Below, piece by piece: positions 10,635 to 22,995 of a DNA stretch of 64,000 nt. Below the pieces are notes generated by a model. It was not told the DNA's origin. It saw nothing but the letters and a program-made list of their open reading frames with translations, and did not search any database. The position numbers and the translations under genes are program-made. Location: positions 31,996,342-32,060,341 of the forward strand of contig CP136069.1 of the NCBI GenBank assembly GCA_032622095.1, in the 5' to 3' direction. Within the stretch, counting starts at the first letter, position 1. Each line of letters begins with the position of its first letter. The DNA comes from Siphonodentalium dalli. Its lineage: Eukaryota; Mollusca; Scaphopoda; Gadilida; Siphonodentaliidae.

Positions 10635-11294
10635 CTGAAAATGAAACAAAAAATAGAGTTATAGATCGTAGTATTATTTGTGGGACATTCTAATGACAAT
10701 GATCGATGATCTACGACTACATACTCTATTCTTGTCATCAAGTTGACGAAAAGACTTGTGAAAATAAGTCCGGCTAAAGTTCAAATTCAACCGTCGAATC
10801 AAGTCGCCAAATTTGAAGATGAGTTTTACCTGGGACCCAAATATATCTCATATCAAGAATTAAGTAGTGTCTTTCATACATGATAGGGACATTTATGTGT
10901 ATAATATGTGTTTATATAATATAAATATTCAGAACCATTGGGAGCAGGTGACTATGTATAAACCCTCCTTATACCTCATTACAGTGAATACTAGAGAAGA
11001 CCAAAATACAACATTCTCATTCGTAGAGCTAAGTCATCACCATGGCGACTGATATAATATTTATTATAATACGGTAGGCAATCAAACATCAACTCAAGGT
11101 GCATACATGTGTAACATTACATATAACTAAAATAAACAATCTGAATCTAATAATAGTTCCAATATACCAGTCTCTACGGCGAAAACAGAAGAACAAAATC
11201 CAAAATAGAAACAAACACAGGCGTGAAATATTCTATACGCCTGAGCTAACAATAAGACATATATAATAACCATCTATAGAGCCACAAGAGAACT

Positions 11295-11458
11295 ATATAA
11301 GGATTAACTGTCATAAGGACTGTTTTTATGGAGATGTAACCGTGAGGTAAGTGGTCATAACTTGTGTAAAACCCGAAGAGTTTTACATACAAGTTATGAC
11401 CACTTACCTCACGGTTACATCTCCATAAAAACAGTCCACATGACAGTTAATCCTTATA
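11295..11458. repeat. Near-perfect hairpin, about 73-bp arms
   Basis: The arm starting GGATTAACTGTCATAAGGAC pairs with the arm ending at TTAATCC across an 8-base loop, with about four mismatches. TTAA occurs symmetrically near both ends, so a TTAA-type mini-element is possible. Each arm contains GAGGTAAGT, a consensus splice donor, readable on both genomic strands because of the symmetry. Confidence 0.8.
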
Positions 11459-12557
11459 TTTATATACATTTAGCGAAAAAGCCACTTTTGAAAATGTATT
11501 TAAATATAAAAGTGTATCGTGACAAAACCAGCCCAAAATATCCCACAGCACCCTTGGCAAAAGTTAACAGGAACAATTGAAACCCCGACGATTTATTAAG
11601 TCAATCCTGCGCGAAATCCAAATGCGCCCAAAACATTACGCGTTCGTCTTTCCAAACCCAAATGATGTATCGATGTTGTTGTGAGCTGACGTATCGATGT
11701 TGTTATAAGCTGCTGCGCATTCACCGAGAAATAATTGCAACTAGCCACGTGGGCGCCGACCAATCAGAATACTGGATTAGTGATGACAACACTTAGTGTG
11801 TAAATATAAACTGAATAACCACAATATGCTAATCAACCAAACCCCCTATCGCATATACCCGAGTTAAATGTTGCTAGTAATCTCACAGTAAGTAATCAAT
11901 CTCTCGTTGCTGCTTCGTGTACAGTCTGTGCAAAAAAATGTCGGAATAGACGATTATGGCATTCAATGTTTGGCATGTAATTATTGGACACCATTCAATA
12001 ACACAGCAAACTCATTGAAAAAAGTTCCCATCTTTTGTCGTCCTTGTGGAACTACTGACTTCACAAAATTCATCACATGTCATATGTGTGACCAATCTTA
12101 GCATGTACTAATGCTCAAACATTGAATGTGAGGACAGGACAAAAACTTCACAACATAACAATATGTTTCAGCTTAAATGTAGGCTTTGCAAATAAACAAT
12201 CAATCACATAAATTCAAATATCTCTACTGTATGTTATTTCACTAGAAACCTCAAATTCACTATGGTCAGTTATTTCATCTGTGTGCAACACAATTATGCT
12301 GCGGGATACATCTACTGGATACAAGAATCAAGCTTTCAACTTGTCACCACACCATTGGCAAAAAAGCAAAAAGAAAATTAAAAAGTACAGTGACATTGAA
12401 TACAAGAGAACCCTGACTGTGCTGTAAATCATGACCCAAGATCCCATATGTGTCATGAGATCACAGGTGTGCAATTAATACACTTCAATCATGAAGATAA
12501 TTCAGCTAAATAGAAACCACTACAATAGTTCTAAAAGTCTTCTTGAACAGTATATTA
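11459..12557. other. Intronic sequence, nothing recognised
   Basis: AT-rich intron DNA of the minus-strand gene, with no exon-like frame, tandem array or clear element. Confidence 0.5.
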
Positions 12558-12936
12558 TTAAAGTGATGTGAAACACTCAGGTAGAGTGATCAAATAGCTA
12601 TGGTGAATAATCTTGCTCAAAGAAGTTATTTTTTACGAATATCAATCCAAATTGTAAAAAAAACACACCTTCAGTCTTTTATATTAATTAAATGCAATGA
12701 CTCTAGATGGCGAAATCGTTTGCGTTAGTTTATCGCCGATTGTTGCGTCCCGAATTGAGATGTAAATATTTACAATTGAGCGTAGTTCAGACGATGTTTT
12801 CTATGGAGTGGGATGGTCAATTCATTTGAATTTTTCGTTGATCTTAGTAGAATGATATATTCCCCAGGTTGGCATAGCGCCTGAGTACTAACTTATAAGT
12901 TTATCGCACTCGAGCAAGTCCATAATATGTATTTAA
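12558..12936 (+). mobile_element. TTAAAGTGATGTGAAACAC repeat (R family, copy 1)
   Basis: A repeat of about 375 bp beginning TTAAAGTGATGTGAAACACT and ending CATAATATGTATTTAA, with TTAA at both ends. Internal landmarks are CGATGGCGAAATCGTTT, TAAATATTTACAATTGAGCG and GTTGGCATAGCGCCTGA. Seven copies occur in the window. It is noncoding and probably mobilised at TTAA sites. Confidence 0.75.
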
Positions 12937-13240
12937 GTACAGTGTGGTTATAATTTGTTAGAATGATGTTGTTGGGAAATTGTAGCGTAACATTGTTCTA
13001 AGTTTGTTATTTTCGTGGTGTTTGGCTAATCTGAACGATTCGAATAAAAGGCCAGGGTTTGTACGAAAAAGTCAAGGACCGATATACTTTAATAAAATAT
13101 TTAAACAATGGCTACGCTGGTGGTTTTACATTATAGGGCAACATATTAAAATATGTTTAACGCATATATATGTGAATGTTTTTGTAGACACAACGGGTTG
13201 TCATCGATTCATTCAGTTTAGCTAAACACCGCGATAGTGA

Positions 13241-13320
13241 CAACTTTAGATAAGATAATGGTACTTTAGATAAGATAATGGTACTTTAGATAAGATAATG
13301 GTACTTTAGATAAGATAATC
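13241..13320 (+). repeat. 20-bp tandem repeat, 4 copies
   Basis: The unit GTACTTTAGATAAGATAATG repeats four times; the first copy starts CA instead of GT. A partial fifth follows with a small change. Confidence 0.9.
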
Positions 13321-13380
13321 TGAGATAATGGTACTTTTTTTCTTAACAGCATCAGTTTGCCCTACATCCATGCATTCTGG

Positions 13381-13823
13381 TTAACCCTTTACCCAACAGA
13401 ACGGCCCTGTGCCAATGCATTCTCTTATATATGCGAGTCGACCATAGGTCGCCTCGCATATATAAGAGAATGAATTGGCTTAACCCATATTAAAAATGAT
13501 AAAATTGTCAAAGAATGTAGAAAAATATTAGAAAAATTGTTAAAAGATGTAAGAAAAAATGGTAAAAAGTGTTAAAAAAAGAATTTTTCTTAGGCCAATG
13601 CATTCTCTTATATATGCGAGGCGACCTATGGTGGACTCGCATATATAAGATAATGCATTGGCACAGGGCATAACTGTAACGTTCACAATGTGGTCAAATT
13701 GTCAATGAACCGGTTCCAATGATATCCATATGTGTATGGTGTTATTGAGATAGACCGAAGATATTTTAGGCTGTTGAAGCTTTATTTGGGCGTTTTTGGC
13801 CGTTTTGTTGAGTAAAGGGTTAA
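13381..13823. mobile_element. TTAA-type MITE, family 1 (copy B)
   Basis: It has TTAA at both ends and termini CCCTTTACCCAAC and GTTGAGTAAAGGG. Two palindrome modules lie at about 13411-13477 and 13595-13661. It is closely similar to the copies at 8337 and 30779 but longer between the modules. Confidence 0.85.
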
Positions 13824-13888
13824 GTGGTCCTGCTAGCTTGTTGAGATGCTGGTGGTTCTTGCTGAATTGATATGATACGAGTAGGTTG

Positions 13889-14266
13889 TTAAAGTGATAT
13901 GAACCACGTCGGTAGGTTGATCAAATATAAATGGAGAATAATATTGTTCAAAGTAGTAATTTTTACAGATAGTATATCCAAATTGACAACACACACACCG
14001 TCATTCTTATATATTAATTCAATGCAGTAACTCTCGATGGCGAAATCGTTTTTGTTAGTTTATCACCGATATATGCGTCCCGAATCGAGTAGTAAATATT
14101 TACATTTGAGCGTAGTTCAGATGATGTTTTCTATGGAGTGGTATGGTCGATTTGCTTCAGATTTTCGGCGATGTTAGTAGAGTAGTACATTCCTCCAGTT
14201 GGCATAGCGCCTTGATACTAACTTATCAGTTTCACGCACCCGAACAGGTACATAATATGTCTTTAA
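13889..14266 (+). mobile_element. R-family repeat (copy 2)
   Basis: TTAAAGTGATATGAACCACG at the start and CATAATATGTCTTTAA at the end, with the full set of internal R-family landmarks. Confidence 0.75.
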
Positions 14267-14592
14267 GATCAAGTACCGTTCTTTTATCAAAATTTGTCAT
14301 TTTCGCTGTGTTCGGTTAATCCGAGCGATTTGAGAAAAATTCTGTATGTGTATGAAACTTGAACATATTCATGTATTTGCGTTTTAAATTATTTGAATAG
14401 TTTCTATTCAGGTGTTTGCAAAACGACAGAAAATGCAATTTTGATTATGGTTTGTTTGAAACAGTTTATAATATATGATTTTGAACGTTTTACATATGTA
14501 TAAGCATACTGGCTTATCCTCAATTGGCTTATCCTCACATTAACCAAGGGTCGTGAACATGACAACTTTGGAAAACATAATTGTACATATAC

Positions 14593-14935
14593 TTAAATTG
14601 ATGGGAGATCAAATAGAAATGGAGAATAATCTTGCTCAAAGTAGTTATTTTTAGGAATATTAATCCAAATTTACAGCACACATCGTCATTTTTATAAATT
14701 AATTAAATGAAATGACTCTCGATGGCGAAATCATTTGCGTTAGTTTATCGCCGATTGTTAATATCTACAATTAAGCGTAGTTCAGACGATGATTTCTATG
14801 GAGTGGTATGGTCGATTTCTTTGAGGTTTTCGGCGACGTCGGAAGAATATACTACATTCATCCAGTTGGCATAGCGCCTGCTTATACTAAATTATCAGTT
14901 TCACGCACCCGAACAAGACCATAATATGTCTTTAA
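14593..14935 (+). mobile_element. R-family repeat (copy 3, diverged)
   Basis: The left end is eroded (TTAAATTGATGGGAGATC). The interior and right end (CATAATATGTCTTTAA-like) match the family, with a deletion around the TAAATATTTAC block. Confidence 0.6.
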
Positions 14936-15412
14936 TACCATCAGATTGTCCTACCAGTATCATATAATTTCAACAGGACCCACCAGCATCATAGCAAATT
15001 AGCAGGACCACCTAACCATGGATATGTATATGACCACAATGTAAATCCAGACTTATGGATATGGAGATTTCGTACATATTCAGCTTGGGATATGGGTATT
15101 GTTAATAAGCATTGTAGCACCGAATATTTTACAGTTTCGCGATACGTTGAGCCAATGTAAATACAATTGTCTATTCAGTTTAGTAGGTACACATAACTCA
15201 TTACTATTTCCCAAGCCCCTGATTTTTCCAGTGGTTTGGTATAATCTCAGAAGTAGCACTATTTTTCGCTCATTTTAACCATGCAAAGGGTGCGAAAAAT
15301 AGTATTGTGCGAATTTGTTACGAGTAAGGTGGTCATGAATTCTTGTTGTTCAAGAGTATTGACCTACGATATTATTGGTATACTGTACACTTACATGCTG
15401 GCGTGTGTGCGG

Positions 15413-15546
15413 CGGTCGTAGTGATAGTAGTAGTAGTAGTTCTTGTTGTTGTCGTAGTCGACGTAGTTGTTGTCGTCGTCGTCGACGTAGTAGTAGTTGT
15501 TGTTGATGTTGTTGTTGTTGTCGTCGTCGTCGACGTAGTAGTAGTA

Positions 15547-15581
<35 letters not shown>

Positions 15582-15705
15582 CGTCGTCGACGTAGTAGTA
15601 GTAGATGATGTTGTTGTTGTTGTTGTCGTCGTCGTCGTCGTCGTCGACGTAGTAGTTGTTGTTGTTGATGTTGTCGTTGTGGTAGAGCTGGTGGTCGTAA
15701 TACTT
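15413..15705. repeat. GTT/GTC/GTA trinucleotide array
   Basis: About 290 bp of GTN codon-like triplets with interspersed GTCGACGTAGT blocks that are locally palindromic. Both strands are open as poly-Val or poly-Thr purely because of the triplet composition; no splice sites or start support coding. Confidence 0.9.
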
Positions 15706-16675
15706 GTATTTTGTGGGCACTGTGACGCAGCTGGTCCCGAATCAGGGTCTACGAGACGATACGAATGAATAATGTCATACGCGACTGATAGTATCCATAT
15801 CTTAACAGATTGAGTGTGATTCGTTATCACGAATTTAAACACGCCCTATCTGCATCAGTCTGAGTTAAATGTATTGAACTCCAAGAGATACGCGTACAAT
15901 ACATGAGACCATACTATTACCGGAGACCAAACGCTAACAGGTTAGCAGCACTATTCAATAACCGCAACAGAAGAATGACCAAGAATCTCTCAGTTTTTAT
16001 AATAAAAGGTCATAGATATATTTCGGAACTATTGAGGCTACATTTTCGGACAATCAAGTAAACCCCCCTTCAAAATATACCGATATACTATACTTGTTTC
16101 TTACACATGTACCAAAACTTTATAGAGAAGGACCCCAACACCAATATAATAGTTATGGCTGTATATGCGCTTATTTGATAATCGCCACAAAGTACTACAA
16201 TATGATTCCTCTTGATGCTGAATCACTTAAACCATTCAAAATCAATATCCATTGACCGAACACGTAACCATGACGCCGAAATTAATAACGATAACCCTAT
16301 ATAGCTATCAGATAAAATATAAATATAATTATATACAGATCAAGACACTATTGTATACACAACTATATTTATATCTAAATGTACATTCATGCAAAACAAA
16401 ATTATATTTGCATCGATATTTGCAATAACTATGTTTCTGTTATATCTATTTTGATGATCAGAATACTAATAAATTGAATTGAATTGAAGGAAGGCGTCTC
16501 ACTATTTGTTTTTTGTTTTTGTTTTTATTTTTATTTTTTCATTATATTACACATTAATTTATGTACAGAACAATATCTGATAACAACGATTGCATAGATA
16601 TATAGACGGGAATGTCGGTGATATTCAGGAGACTGCGTGTCGATTTAATCGAAACTTATAGATATCTCAATTGAC
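15706..16675. other. Intronic DNA with a LINE-like 3' tail
   Basis: Mostly unremarkable AT-rich sequence. At 16469-16488 there is AAATTGAATTGAATTGAAGG, the tandem ATTGA-type tail typical of L2/CR1-group LINE 3' ends, suggesting a short 5'-truncated insertion just upstream whose body is not recognisable. Confidence 0.45.
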
Positions 16676-16914
16676 CTAAAAACATTTTTTTTCCATTTTT
16701 TACCATTTTTTCTTACATTCTTTAACAATTTTATAATTTTTTCTTACATTTTTTAACAATTTTTATAATATTTTCTACATTCTTTGACAATTTTATCATT
16801 TTTAATATGTGTTAAGCCAATGCATTCTCTTATATATGCGAGGCGACCTATGGTCGACTCGCATATATAAGAAAATGCATTGGCACATGGCCGTTCTGTT
16901 GGGTAAAGGGTTAA
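16676..16914 (-). mobile_element. TTAA-type MITE, family 1 (copy D, truncated)
   Basis: The right end CTGTTGGGTAAAGGGTTAA is the complement of the left end of copies A-C. One palindrome module remains (about 16818-16884). The other half is missing, so this is a truncated copy in reverse orientation. Confidence 0.75.
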
Positions 16915-17147
16915 CACAGAAACTCTTTTCCAAAGTGGTAATATAAGACGACACAGTCAGAAGCTACAACTTTGACAATGCAACAAAGATATAAAAAATA
17001 ATTTTTACTGCCAAAGAGTAGTGATTTTGGGGAATAATGTGTCAGATTTCGTTGTTGTTGTTGGAGCTTTAACTATGACTTTTATTGTTGAAACCCCATT
17101 CTGTGATATTGTATTACATTTACTGCAATACCATCTGGGACTATAAG

Positions 17148-17240
17148 GGTACGTTCATACGCTGGCAATATTGCACTGCAAACTGCAAAAATGCCAGCTG
17201 CAAAATTGCCAAAACGGATTAATTTCTGCCAGCTGTCAAC
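17148..17240. repeat. Half copy of the GGGTACGTTCATACGCTGGCAA MITE
   Basis: AGGGTACGTTCATACGCTGG followed by TTGCACTGCAAACTGCAAAA. It matches the outer end of the element at 17250-17675. A counterpart inverted end lies at about 19205-19302. Confidence 0.6.
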
Positions 17241-17249
17241 AAATCAGCG

Positions 17250-17675
17250 TTAGGGTGCGTTCATACGCTGGCAAGTTTGCACGGTATGTTTTTTGCAGGT
17301 ATTTCGTCATAGAAAACCACATGGTGCCAGAATATGAACGGAACCGTGTACAAACCATACATCTTTACCAAAGCTAACGACATGAGAAGTAAAATTTATG
17401 TATATAGTTCCACTTGTAACGGTGCTACTGTAATTTGCCTTCAAATACCTGTATGATTTATTCTTGCGAGATAATTGCATGCTAATTTACAGGCAAATTC
17501 CGGTAGCATCGCTACAGGTGGAACTACAGAGATTTTACTTTGCACGTAGTTAGCTGTGGTACAGTTGCATCTTATATGCTTGTTTCCGTTCATATTCTGG
17601 CACCATATTGTTTTCTACGACAAAATGCCTGCAAACCATACCGTGCAAACTTGCCAGTGTATGAACGTACCCTTA
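17250..17675. mobile_element. Foldback MITE with TTA duplication (GGGTRCGTTCATACGCTGGC ends)
   Basis: TTA flanks both ends. Arms of about 130 bases (GTTTGCACGGTATG and its complement, then the AACGGAA block near GTGCCAGAATATG) surround a smaller inner inverted repeat (GGTGCTACTG...CGGTAGCATCG). Noncoding. Confidence 0.8.
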
Positions 17676-19204
17676 GTAATGATCATGAACGACAGAGGTT
17701 TTTTGCGTGATTGCTGATATCGCTGTTCTCAATATATTAAGACCACAGTGCGTGTTGGTATTCTTAGGCCAGTCAAAATAGTGTCACTTGATATTCTCCA
17801 TCGACGGGATGCTACTGATATATGAGTAACATGAACGCCACCTAGAGACAGATGGTGGGTCCGCACTTGCCTCAACGAAGATACCCGACGACTTTCCGAC
17901 TTTCGAGAAATCCCATTTGTATATACCTACCCGCCTTATATTGGTGTTTTTTTTCAACTGGTACCAAAAGTTTCAAACTGTCGGTGGAAATTTCTAACCT
18001 AACATCAATGGTTGCCAGATCACTCAACAAAATTACCACTGCATGAACGAAAAGTCACCTTGTAACATACATATAATTATTTAATCTGAATCTGAATGAT
18101 CAAACTTCCAACTATTGGAAACTACCATCGTAACACTACCTATGGTTGATAATTCTCAACTGATTGCTATATTTCATTAAAAAAAAAAAATTGGTCTTTC
18201 GGTCTAAAAACAACAATATCACACTTAATACTGTTTGGTATATACATATTATCAACACAAAATTCAAACTATTTTGGTCGGAAATGTCTAACTAATGCTG
18301 TGCCAGGCACGAAATGTCCAACTGTTGTACTTTGGGGTGCACCCCTGACACACGTCCCTGGTGGAAAAGTATTGCCTTGATTGAAATAGGTAACATTCTT
18401 GAAAATGTTCATATATATTAACTAGCTGGGTTATCTGGCGTTGTCCCTGTGAGTTACAATGTATTTTTCTATGATTTTTGCCAGGACTAAATTTACATAA
18501 TAATAGCCTATATATATATATACATAATTATTGAGTGAATAGTTGTATACATGTATATATATATATATGCTATATCAATGCCAAACACTAACCATTATTG
18601 GGACCCTGACCCTAATATATCCCCTTTCTTTCATATACTTTGCAGACACTCTCCTCTTGTTCTTGACATCCATTACATTTTTGCTCCGCCAATATTATGT
18701 GGGTAAAATGACGAATATGTTTGAGGCGTTTTTCTTTCTTACTAAAACCTATGTTGACTAACAAATAGGCCATTTATGGTCTACCTGCCAGTGCTTCACT
18801 TTGACTTGTTTTCTGTCATTCTGGTGTGCTAGGTTTGGTGTTGCTTACCCTGGAACTCGTGTTACCTGGTCTGACACCCACTTACCTGATTGGTTACACA
18901 TAAAAACAAGCACTAACCATTATCACTACTGCCACATTTCGGACTTGAGAAGTACCACATGCATTCGGGACTCTTTTATAATTCGTCATGAGATTTCTCG
19001 CGTATAACGGAGAAGCGAATACCTGTACACTTAAGTGTACCAATGCCCCTCCCCGAAAGACAATTCGTATCAAGAATAACACGGACACTAGCAATTATTG
19101 TTGGTGGCCTCGTTTTGTGGTCACCGACACAGAGGTACACGCCGTTATCATCAATCATCGCTGATTGATGTCAGCCAGCCACGACGGAGCACGAGCTGGT
19201 CGGT
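17676..19204. other. Intronic DNA, no gene recognised
   Basis: Short open stretches only. The sequence near 18425 (ACTAGCTGGGTTATCTGGCG) resembles the border of the repeat at 31850 but no element could be delimited. Confidence 0.45.
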
Positions 19205-19339
19205 GGCAGCCGGCAAAAATGCCAGTTAACTAAACGATAATAGGGCATGGCATTTTTGCAGTTTGCAGTGCAATTTTTCCAGCGTATGAACGTACCCTAA
19301 GTCGAACGACTTGTTCCTTATTAAATTGATATATGGATA

Positions 19340-19556
19340 TTGATGACCATCATCGCCATCATCGATCATCATCAGCAGCTTCGAATTCGTCGTCGTCGTC
19401 ATCATCATCGTCATCATCAACATATCTTTCTTCGAATTCTTCGTCGTCGTCATCATCACCATCGCCATCATCATCAACATATCTTTCTTCGAATTCGTCG
19501 TCGTCGTCATCATCATCATCGTCATCATCATCAGAAGCTTCGAATTCGTCATCGTA
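19340..19556. repeat. ATC/GTC trinucleotide array with GAATTC-containing blocks
   Basis: A CATCATCGTC-type triplet array interrupted by repeated CATATCTTTCTTCGAATTC segments, giving a higher-order unit of about 60 bp present three times. Confidence 0.85.
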
Positions 19557-19865
19557 ACAACATTGTCATGACATTCGTCATCGTAACAACAATACATCAA
19601 CTATGTTGATTGTTTATCAGCAAATCCAACAGTTAAGTTGGAACATGCAATAATATATCTACATACTATACACAAGGCACTCATAACATATAAGTTATAT
19701 CAATAACAATACATACACACAAAATTATATTGTAATCCATGATGCAATTTTACATTAACTTAGTATCCTTTTTAAAGAAAGTTTTATAAATATGCTTACT
19801 TTTTAAGAAGGCTCAAATATTCAATTGAGAGTAAGCAATGCAATTTATTTCTGTTATTTATTTCT

Positions 19866-20330
19866 GTTAGGGTTCTCCCAGTAGTATTTGGGGATGTGAA
19901 TTTCGCGTAAATCTTGTAACTTTTGACATATGGTCATAAAGTGATATTCGTCGCAAGGACTGTCTTCACATAAAACACACATTAAATTGTCTGCGGAATT
20001 TGTGGCTTTTTTTGTCGATCCATTGTTTTACTGGTAATTTATGATAAGATGTTCTGATTTTCAATATGTAGTTAGACAAATGAGATGACAAATAAACTAA
20101 ATAACGACTCATTTTCATGGACTGTTTTATGTATCTGTAAAATATGGCACGCGATGAAGGAGAAGCATTCAATTCAATTTTTTCAATTTATTGGTATATA
20201 CTCGTCGTCGTTTTGACATATAGAGGTTGCGCTCATACTGTTTAATCAGTAGCGATTTTATGTTTCTCAACTCTGCTTTGTTCAGCGCTGATTGGTTTGT
20301 CCACACATGCTCCATGTGTAGGTCATGTAG
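19866..20330 (-). pseudogene. L2/CR1-group LINE ORF2 C-terminal relic
   Basis: Read on the minus strand in shifting frames, it first encodes a stretch around VWTNQSALNKAELRNIKSLL, then RYLVYLSSHLSNYILKIRTS, then CVLCEDSPCDEYHFMTIC and YYWENP. That is the C-terminal region of APE-type LINE polymerases, ending in the CCHC-like zinc knuckle (C-x2-C ... H-x4-C). At least two frameshifts separate the pieces. The rest of the element is absent, as expected for a 5'-truncated copy. Confidence 0.7.
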
Positions 20331-20630
20331 AATTCCTTCCACAAAACATACCCAAATTCATCGTGTTTTGCAGTTTTGTATCCCTCTCATTAATATATCT
20401 AAGTAAAAGAAATATATTCTTGGCTAGCTCCGAGAAACTAGCTTGGACCAGTATGCTTGTGTCCTGTATTTTATTTCAATCAATATATGATATCTACCAA
20501 GTTCGGCATAAACCATGTAATTTGGCGTACTAGATTTCATTGAGGTAACTATGTTACTAAATTTCAATGAAGCGTCTCGAGGATTTGAACTTTTTCAAAG
20601 CACGATACTTCATTTCCGTATTCGACTTAC

Positions 20631-20801
20631 CGAAACAATAGGCTTGTGGACATCCTGTAGCTTGTGGTAGATAGTAGACACGGTACGTTCCGCAGTTCTT
20701 TACTTTGATATCCATTAGTGAGTAACAGTCGTTACAACCGTTGTTTCCCATCTGACATGCCTGCATATCAGCCACCTGGCCACATGTAGTTGGAACTGTG
20801 C
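20631..20801 (-). CDS. D8C domain exon, C-terminal half
   Basis: This 171-bp exon (57 codons, phase 1 to 1) follows an acceptor ending in CTAG and has donor GTAAGT. It encodes TTCGQVADMQACQMGNNGC, then IKVKNCGTYRVYYLP and GCPQAYCFG. The pattern of a hydrophobic-Lys-x-Cys, then tyrosine-rich strand, then a final x-Tyr-Cys matches the end of the uromodulin/GP2-type D8C domain. It completes the domain begun in exon 25938-26150. D8C is an extracellular disulfide-rich module. The fit to the neighbouring exon frame is exact. Confidence 0.85.
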
Positions 20802-21847
20802 CTAGATTGTACAATGTTCACATTGTTATGTACACAATTGTGAATAACTTTGTTGTAAATATTCTTCTCCAGAAATGGAGGTATTGAAAATAAATATATA
20901 GCGTCGCGTCAGAACTAAATTGTTATATCTCCATTTTGGCGGGAAAATTATATATTGGTACATTTCGATTCGGTGCGGGATTTCCTGTCCGAAAATCACC
21001 ATATATCGTGTCTAACGTATACCAAATTTGAATGAGAGGCTGTGTAAATATGTTCCACCTCAAAAACTCACTTTTTTGACAGTGCTATATTGTTCAATCA
21101 ATCAATCTCCACAGTGGATCAATGAATCTACTTATGTTGTACCACGTGATTAAACAAATTTCAGTGCTAAAATGTTGAATCTCTGACCTTCAATAAAAAG
21201 CAATGGAATCCGAATTTGGCAGAGCGTCAGCGAAGTGACTAGTTGGAAATAATGCTTTCTCACTCCTTGGTGTGAACATCTTATTTCTAAGATAATTATG
21301 TGGTTAAAATAATACAGAAAATGGCCTGATTTGAGATTTTTGCACGTTTATATAATTGAAACATACGAAAACCACTATAGCACGGAATAAAAACAGAACA
21401 GTTTACACAAATTGTTTTTATCTCCAAAGTGTTTTTTCGTGATTATACACCCAAGATATCATATGTTTTGTCTCGAAACTAATTCATATAATCGTATTTT
21501 TACACCAGCTATGTACTATCTTCCAAAACATAATGATAAAGTGTGAACCGGGGGGGGGGGGGGGGGGGTTCACTCTTTAAACTCGATTTCCCATAAATAT
21601 GAAAATATGGAGATAGAAAACTTTAGTTCTGACGCGACGAAATGTGTTTGATTTTGTGCAGCTATTACGTTTATGATTGTGGCAATTTATATAATTTTGT
21701 ACAAAATCTTCGAACGAACTGATTCGAAGATAGAACACTTAGAACACAGCTGACGGGACTAAGGCTACGTTCACACAACGCGGCAAATTACTTGCCAACA
21801 TTTCTCGCCATTCGTGGAACACGATGCATCGATCTAGTTACTGATGA
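20802..21847. other. Intronic DNA with a 19-G run
   Basis: The run of G at 21550-21568 is the main feature. No exon-like frame, and no convincing mobile-element ends. Confidence 0.5.
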
Positions 21848-21956
21848 TGTGTAACAGAACGTGAGAGAAGTGCGGGAGTCCCACTGAAAGTTGGCAGTAC
21901 CCGGATTCCCAAGCCGGTCACCCATTCAAGGACTAACCGAGTTCGCCGTTGCTTAA
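21848..21956 (-). ncRNA. 5S rRNA-derived repeat fragment (SINE-like)
   Basis: The minus strand reads TTAAGCAACGGCGAACTCGG, then GGTTAGTCCTTGAATGGGTG and ACCGGCTTGGGAAT. This is the second half of 5S rRNA, including its internal promoter region, then a non-5S extension with CTCCCGCACTTCTC. The first half of 5S is missing, so it is not a functional 5S gene. 5S-headed SINEs (SINE3) are the closest known class. A related copy is at 22899-22995. Confidence 0.6.
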
Positions 21957-22898
21957 GAATATCTTTATGATATTTGGTACAAGCGATTATTGTGACACAA
22001 TATTTAAGAATCATCGACAAATTGGATGTTATAACCTCATTTACTTTACTTTTATGGCATCAAAAATATTTAAAATTTCACTGTTTTCAGGTAGCAAGAA
22101 CTTATGTAAAATATATTTTTTTCAAAAGTGCAGTTCATATATCCATGATACCATATCTCAGGATCATGAGAGGAGACTTAATTATTCTTTATTTGTGAAA
22201 TTTAATGATCATTTTCATTAAGAAAGGCAACTACCCATAAATAATTCTCTATATTTGAGGATTTTCATGCCATGCCTGTTAATCAATGAACAATTGGGCT
22301 GAGATGAGTTGTGTGTCACGGGTTCATGACCAAGATATAGCTGACCACAATATCTCTTAAAACTGTGGCCTAATTCCGGTTGATTGCTCCTGTTTGAGTG
22401 GACAACAATGCATATCAATATTTGTTTGAATTGGGCTGGAATATTTGTGACTGCTTTATTCTTCATTATAATATATGGGGGTATGATGCTTTATTATGCA
22501 ATTAAAAATCAAACTCAACATTATGATACAAATGAAGCCTCCTCTTATAGAGCCAGACAATAAACTATATGGCGATTAGATATTTGTGTGAAATTATTAA
22601 ATATTAAGCAGTTCTTAGTACCGAAATAGGCAAGCAATAAAATAAAATGTTCAACCTCTCAAATTTATTAAAATCCATCGTTTTTGTCGTCTGTTAATAA
22701 CTGCTCAGATTCTACATCCAATGGAGATGGCGATATGTGAAATTCAAGATTTGTTTGCCAGATAGATCCAGAGAAATTCTTTGTTGAAAATCTCTTGACG
22801 TTTTTGGCTGGATTTATGTAAAACGTGCGTACCCCTCTTAATCCAATCTCATCCGATTTCTCCCCAGAGTGGTCGCATCATGACTCAGTCTCTGCCAA

Positions 22899-22995
22899 GT
22901 GTAACAGAACGGAAAAGTGCGGGAGTCGCACCGAAAGTTGGGAACACCCCAGCCGGTCACCCATGCATGGACTAACCGAGCTCGACGTTGCTTAA
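22899..22995 (-). ncRNA. 5S rRNA-derived repeat fragment (second copy)
   Basis: It reads TTTAAGCAACGTCGAGCTCG, then GGTTAGTCCATGCATGGGTGACC, in the same orientation as 21848-21956 and with the same extension (GCGACTCCCGCACTTTTCCG). The divergence between the two copies suggests separate insertions. Confidence 0.6.

Noticed and set aside
15343-15842. Long open frames of poly-Val, poly-Thr or Asn/Tyr-rich codons
   Set aside because: They are open on several frames and both strands only because the DNA is a GTN triplet array; no start, splice or family support.
19226-19609. Ser-rich, His-rich and Met/Thr-rich open frames
   Set aside because: Artefacts of the ATC/GTC triplet repeat in different frames.
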